NCBI GenBank assembly: GCA_026389975.1
Contig: JAPLGV010000439.1
Coordinates: forward strand, 1 to 10,016
DNA: 10,016 bases
DNA from: Chloroflexota bacterium
GTDB lineage: Bacteria; Chloroflexota; Anaerolineae; Anaerolineales; Villigracilaceae
Direction: 5' to 3'
Shown: positions 6,908 to 10,016 of the stretch, one piece after another
Layout: each line of letters opens with the position of its first letter
Position numbering within the stretch: the first letter of the stretch is position 1
The notes under the pieces: generated by a model
The model's input: only the letters and a program-made list of their open reading frames with translations
The model's database searches: none
Told to the model about the DNA's origin: nothing
Translations under genes and position numbers: made by a program

Positions 6908-7834
6908 TTATTTTGCTCTTTGCCACGCGGAATCCAACACATCCTTGAACAATCCACCGGCGATGTGCTTGCGGTAGTCCGCGCTGGCGCGACGGGCACT
7001 GGTGCGGAATTGAGCCTGGGCAAGCAGGGATTCGAGGGTGCGGTTAAAAGTTTCTTCGTTGAGGGGTTGACCGCGCAAGGTATTTTCTGCTTCCGTGGCG
7101 CGGAAGGGAGTCGCGCCTCCGGGGCCGACAGCGATGTGAATATCCTTTACGATGTCTTTTTCGCGTTCAAGCCAGACAGCACAGTTCAAGATGGGAAGCG
7201 CCAAGCCCTGCGGACGCATGATGCGTTTGAAACACGATGAGACCCTAAAGGTCTCTGCCCCCACCGTTTCACTTCGGGGGTGCTTCGCAAAGACCTTTAG
7301 GGTCTTGTGAGTTGGAATATAAAAACCGACGATGAGTTCTGCGCTTTTATTGATCGCGGATTTGCCCGGGCCAAGGAAGAGCGAAGTCAACGGCATGCGG
7401 CGCGTCCCTGAAACACCTGCGACTTCGGCTTGCGCATCAAGGGCGAGCAAGGCAATCGTCCCATCCGCGGCAGGGAGAGCGTGCGCAACGTTGCCTCCGA
7501 GAGTCGCCACGTTGCGGACTTGCGGTCCCGCGATCAGGTTACAGGCTTCAACCAACGCTTCAGCATGTTCGCGGACGAGTAGCGATGCGGCTACCTGGCT
7601 GATGGGAACGGCCGCGCCCACAAATAGCGCTCCATCCCGAACCTCGAGTCTGGTCAGCGCCGGAATGGCGGTCACATCCACCAGGGTATGGACGGGGGAA
7701 TGGCGGCCCTGCTGGAGGTCCAGCATGAGGTCGGTTCCGCCCGCGATGATACAGGCGGGATCCGGGGAGGAGTTCAACGCCTGTAAGGCTTCCGTTACAC
7801 TGTTGGGACGGAGGAAATTCTGCCAGAGTTTCAC
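6908..7834 (-). CDS. FAD-binding subunit of a xanthine dehydrogenase-type molybdenum hydroxylase, carrying an in-frame palindromic insert
   Basis: The protein has 308 residues, slightly longer than the usual 280-300 of XdhB/CoxM-type FAD subunits. The two FAD-binding motifs are present: IIAGGTDLMLD (29-39) and GPQVRNVATLGGNVAHALPAADG (103-125). FKRIMRPQGLALPILNCAVWL (202-222) and the C-terminal FRTSARRASADYRKHIAGGL complete the family pattern. The subunit passes electrons from the Fe-S clusters to NAD or another acceptor. Residues 177-199 are encoded by a 66-bp palindrome and do not look like family sequence; without it the loop would shrink to about five residues between IP and FKR. The start is GTG, since a stop codon lies four codons upstream in the same frame and MKLWQNF is the family N-terminus. 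An AAGGA is visible but 13 bases away, so initiation may be weak. It most likely pairs with the fused Mo/Fe-S protein. Confidence 0.92.
   Translation of the reverse strand: MKLWQNFLRPNSVTEALQALNSSPDPACIIAGGTDLMLDLQQGRHSPVHTLVDVTAIPALTRLEVRDGALFVGAAVPISQVAASLLVREHAEALVEACNLIAGPQVRNVATLGGNVAHALPAADGTIALLALDAQAEVAGVSGTRRMPLTSLFLGPGKSAINKSAELIVGFYIPTHKTLKVFAKHPRSETVGAETFRVSSCFKRIMRPQGLALPILNCAVWLEREKDIVKDIHIAVGPGGATPFRATEAENTLRGQPLNEETFNRTLESLLAQAQFRTSARRASADYRKHIAGGLFKDVLDSAWQRAK
7240..7305. repeat. 66-bp palindromic element inside the FAD-subunit gene
   Basis: The outer arms are a perfect 15-bp inverted repeat: AGACCCTAAAGGTCT at 7240-7254 and AGACCTTTAGGGTCT at 7291-7305. Each arm is itself nearly palindromic (AGACC and GGTCT around five bases). 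Inside, C5 at 7258-7262 can pair with G5 at 7276-7280 around a 13-base loop. The length is exactly 22 codons and there is no stop in the host frame. I found no second copy in the window and no clear target duplication. It resembles a REP-like or MITE-like palindrome or a protein-inserted palindromic element. Which class it belongs to is unknown. Confidence 0.85.
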
Positions 7835-7868
7835 AGATCGGTATCATTCCTTCAACAACTGGAATTGA

Positions 7869-7934
7869 AACGGCGGCACTTTTCGACAGATTTCTGACCC
7901 GACGCCGTTGCAGACAGGATTCAGCTATCTGCAA
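7869..7934. other. Two abutting 7-bp inverted repeats in the 138-bp gap before the FAD-subunit gene
   Basis: The gap runs from 7835 to 7972 and holds no gene. AACGGCG (7869-7875) matches CGCCGTT (7903-7909), and TTGCAGA (7908-7914) matches TCTGCAA (7928-7934). On the minus strand the two stems lie in tandem, sharing two bases, 35 bp before the GTG start. They could form a structured leader or an operator, but 7-bp stems with loops of 27 and 13 bases can arise by chance. I do not recognise a known purine, guanidine or molybdenum cofactor riboswitch here, and neither stem is followed by a T-tract. Confidence 0.3.
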
Positions 7935-7972
7935 TGACCACCGAACCAATGCGATTCTTAAGGGAGTTAGGA

Positions 7973-8926
7973 CTACAATCCTCTTTCACCTCGGATGTAA
8001 GGAGTACCTAACGCGGCTGGCGAGCCCAGGCGTTTGCGCATTGCCTCGCGTGAACCAAGAATCAGAATGAATATCGTCGCAAGGTAAGGCAGCATGTCCA
8101 TGAAACGGCCCACTGACGGATTGTTGGCGGTAGAGATCAGCGGCAGAGCGGGGTTCTGCAAATCGAGTGGCAGGCGGCGGAGCAGTCCGAATAAATAGGA
8201 AACCCATAATCCCCGCAATGGGTCCCACGCTGCAAAAATTACCAAGCCAACTGCGATCCACCCTAAACCCGACGTCTTGCCATCCGACCAGCCGGGATCG
8301 GTAATCAGACTCATCGCTGCACCACCCAGACCGCTCATCATGCCGCCAAAGATAACGTAGCTGTAACGTGTACGGTAAACATTGATGCCAAGTGAATCCG
8401 CAGCGGATGGATATTCACCCACAGAGCGCAGGTTGAGTCCAGGGCGAGTGCGATCCAAGTAGTACCAAGCCAGCGGAGCGAAGATCAGGCCAATGACCAC
8501 CAGGATCATCTGTTCTGCAGGGATGTACTCCAGACCTGGCATGGGGAGTGTAATCAGCTGTGGCACGCGCTGACCCACGTAAGGCTGTCCCAGGATACTT
8601 GAAAAACCAGCGCCGAGGAATGTCACGGCCAGCCCGCTGACCACCTGATCCGCGCGCAGTGTGATCGTGATAAAGGCGTGGAGCAGAGCAAGGAGGCCAC
8701 CGAGCAGCATGCCCGCGATCAAACCGACAATCATATTACCGGTATTAAACCAGACAGCAAAACCACCCATAGCGCCAACGAGCATCATGCCTTCGATGCC
8801 GAGATTCATCACACCAGAGCGCTCGGAGAAGATCTCTCCGATGGTTGCAAAAAGCAGAGGCGTACCACTGACCAGCGCGCCGAACAGGATGGTGACGGCC
8901 AGGGTCGTTAAGTCGCTAGCGGTCAT
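7973..8926 (-). CDS. Nucleoside/purine-type ABC transporter permease (NupQ/YufQ-like)
   Basis: This is a 317-residue, multi-helix membrane protein of the BPD_transp_2 family (PF02653). The signature ERSGVMNLGIEGMMLVGA (35-52) is typical of the second permease of BmpA-dependent nucleoside importers, as are TLRADQVVSGLAVTFLGAG and NLRSVGEYPSAADSLGINVYRTRY. Length is close to B. subtilis NupQ (about 319). Hydrophobic segments fill most of the chain; the C-terminus is basic (SREAMRKRLGSP). It forms the membrane channel together with the permease encoded just upstream. An open frame extends to 9007, but the start at 8926 (MTASDLTTLAV) is chosen because GGAGGTG sits five bases before it and the extra 27 residues do not look like this family. 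It overlaps the preceding gene by 11 bp. The substrate could be nucleosides, free purines or another BmpA ligand. Confidence 0.93.
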   Translation of the reverse strand: MTASDLTTLAVTILFGALVSGTPLLFATIGEIFSERSGVMNLGIEGMMLVGAMGGFAVWFNTGNMIVGLIAGMLLGGLLALLHAFITITLRADQVVSGLAVTFLGAGFSSILGQPYVGQRVPQLITLPMPGLEYIPAEQMILVVIGLIFAPLAWYYLDRTRPGLNLRSVGEYPSAADSLGINVYRTRYSYVIFGGMMSGLGGAAMSLITDPGWSDGKTSGLGWIAVGLVIFAAWDPLRGLWVSYLFGLLRRLPLDLQNPALPLISTANNPSVGRFMDMLPYLATIFILILGSREAMRKRLGSPAALGTPYIRGERGL

Positions 8927-10016
8927 GCTCACCTCCGGTCTCAGGAACGACAGTCTGCTCCACTTTCTCCAGCCGCACGCGGTAGCGAAATAGTAATTCC
9001 GTACCAACGACGACGAAAAGGATTACACCTTGCAGCATCGAAGCAATGCCCTGAGGTTGAATAAGTTTAGTTCCGACTAATAGACCGCCAAACAGGAAAG
9101 CAACAAATATTGCCGCCAGCGGATTCAACCTTGCAAGCCAGGCGACGATCACGCCGGTAAAACCATATCCGCGCTGAAAGCGACCTGTGAGCGTGCGCAG
9201 TGCCGCAACCTCATTCATCCCAGCTAACCCCGCCAATGCACCGGAAATTGCCATCACCAGAATGATATTACGCTCAACGCTGATTCCAGCATAGCGCGCT
9301 GCTTTTGGGTTGTCGCCGATTACGCGAATCTGATAACCCCAACGACTGCGATACAAAATCCAGGCTAACAGAATTGCTGCGATGACACCTACAAAGATAC
9401 CCGGATGCACCGTTAGACCAGCCGCGATGGGAAATTGCTTGACGTATTCGGTAAGGCGCGGCCAGGTTGCTGAAACAGGGAATTTTCCAGTGGATTCGAA
9501 ATCGCCAATGCTCCAGGGTCCGACCACGACAAAATATTCCAACCATTTGTAAGCGACATAATTTAACATTAAGGTAGTGATAATTTCATTAATGTTGAGT
9601 TTTGCCTTGAGAAACCCGGGGATTGCGCCATACAAGGAACCTGCCAGGATTCCCGCCAGCGCCATCGCCCCCAGCATGACCGCCCGGTCTGTCGTCTTAG
9701 GCAGAACAAAAAGAGCGACACCCGTTGCCGCCCATGCGCCGAAGAACATCTGGCCGTCTGCACCGATATTCCACAATTTCATCCGAAATGCCACGATGCA
9801 GGCGAGGGTGGTAAGTAAAATTGGCGAAGCCTTGACCAATGTATCCGAGAGCGGGCCAAAACACAGCAATCCTTTCGGACAAGCCTGGTGGTTGAGCAAT
9901 GCGCTAATCCCAGCCCGCCAGTCAGCGAACGTACCGAAGGCTTCTTTGAAAATTTCACGATAAGTGGCGATTGGATGGGTGGCTCCAGCCGCTCGTAATA
10001 CAAAACCGCCAATGAT
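8916..10016 (-). CDS. Nucleoside/purine-type ABC transporter permease (NupP/YufP-like), N-terminus outside window
   Basis: The frame is open from the window edge to the TAG at 8916, giving 366 visible residues. It belongs to the same BPD_transp_2 family as its neighbour but to the first-permease branch. Near the visible N-terminus it reads AAGATHPIATYREIFKEAFG, then DTLVKASPILLTTLACIVAFRMKLWNIGADGQMFFGAW; the FR..LWNIGADGQ block is the branch signature. LKAKLNINEIITTLMLNYVA and GYQIRVIGDNPKAARYAGIS follow. Only about the first membrane segment is missing. The stretch between AFG and DTLVKA is about 20 residues longer than I expect for NupP and contains two cysteines (ACPKGLLC). A TTG at 9899 has been considered as a start but lies in the middle of conserved sequence. 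The ATPase and BmpA-like lipoprotein genes are expected upstream, outside the window. The C-terminus is polar and charged. Confidence 0.92.
   Translation of the reverse strand: MIGGFVLRAAGATHPIATYREIFKEAFGTFADWRAGISALLNHQACPKGLLCFGPLSDTLVKASPILLTTLACIVAFRMKLWNIGADGQMFFGAWAATGVALFVLPKTTDRAVMLGAMALAGILAGSLYGAIPGFLKAKLNINEIITTLMLNYVAYKWLEYFVVVGPWSIGDFESTGKFPVSATWPRLTEYVKQFPIAAGLTVHPGIFVGVIAAILLAWILYRSRWGYQIRVIGDNPKAARYAGISVERNIILVMAISGALAGLAGMNEVAALRTLTGRFQRGYGFTGVIVAWLARLNPLAAIFVAFLFGGLLVGTKLIQPQGIASMLQGVILFVVVGTELLFRYRVRLEKVEQTVVPETGGEHDR
8930..8936 (-). promoter_or_regulatory. Strong ribosome binding site that decides the NupQ-like start
   Basis: The minus strand reads GGAGGTG, then AGC, then ATG at 8926. 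This near-perfect Shine-Dalgarno sequence lies inside the end of the preceding permease gene and favours the 8926 start over the upstream in-frame ATG at 9007. Confidence 0.85.

Noticed and set aside
7238..7310. Reading the palindrome as a CRISPR repeat or an intergenic terminator
   Set aside because: There is one copy only, no spacers, no T-tract beyond the stem, and it lies inside an intact coding frame.
7835..7972. A known purine or molybdenum cofactor riboswitch before the FAD-subunit gene
   Set aside because: I could not match the conserved core of either class; only two short stems are visible.
8927..9007. A 27-residue N-terminal extension of the NupQ-like permease from the ATG at 9007
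   Set aside because: It overlaps the upstream gene by 92 bp and lacks family sequence, while GGAGGTG marks the ATG at 8926.
9897..9899. TTG as start codon of the NupP-like permease
   Set aside because: The same frame continues upstream to the window edge with family-like sequence (AAGATHPIATYREIFKEAFG), so the gene is simply cut by the edge.

Overview
All recognisable genes in this window lie on the minus strand, so they read from high to low coordinates. Protein signatures and the overall style (GC-rich, tightly packed, a GtrB-like glycosyltransferase, an AI-2E permease, a fused molybdenum hydroxylase) suggest a bacterial chromosome. A Chloroflexota/Anaerolineae-like member is my best guess, but that is inference from protein flavour, not from a marker gene. 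I see no tRNA, rRNA, CRISPR array, transposase or phage gene.

In transcription order, the first block (10016 down to 3917) looks like a purine or nucleoside uptake and oxidation module. It holds two BmpA/NupPQ-type ABC permease subunits: the first is cut by the window edge, and the second overlaps its end by 11 bp behind a strong GGAGGTG ribosome binding site. Next come a FAD-binding subunit of the xanthine dehydrogenase family and a 934-residue protein that fuses the two-[2Fe-2S] subunit to the molybdopterin-binding subunit. Together the last two supply every redox centre of a xanthine-dehydrogenase-type hydroxylase (Mo, two Fe-S, FAD). The permeases would bring in the substrate. The ATPase and the binding lipoprotein would be expected just beyond 10016. 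The block ends at a hairpin plus T6 terminator that overlaps the stop codon of the Mo subunit.

The second block (about 3894 down to 444) starts at a good TATAAT promoter just after that terminator. It encodes threonine synthase, an AI-2E family membrane protein and a GtrB/DPM1-type family 2 glycosyltransferase. The three genes overlap by 4 and 8 bp and are probably translationally coupled. The block ends at a perfect 11-bp hairpin plus T5 terminator at 404-436. A MalY/PatB-type aminotransferase begins 20 bp beyond that terminator and runs off the left edge.

The most unusual feature is a 66-bp palindromic element (7240-7305) lying in frame inside the FAD-subunit gene. It has perfect 15-bp arms that are themselves near-palindromes, and an inner G5/C5 stem. 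It adds about 22 residues to a surface-loop position and leaves the reading frame open, resembling in principle the protein-inserted palindromic elements known from Rickettsia. The longest stretches without a gene are 186 bp (6722-6907) and 138 bp (7835-7972); both are described below.
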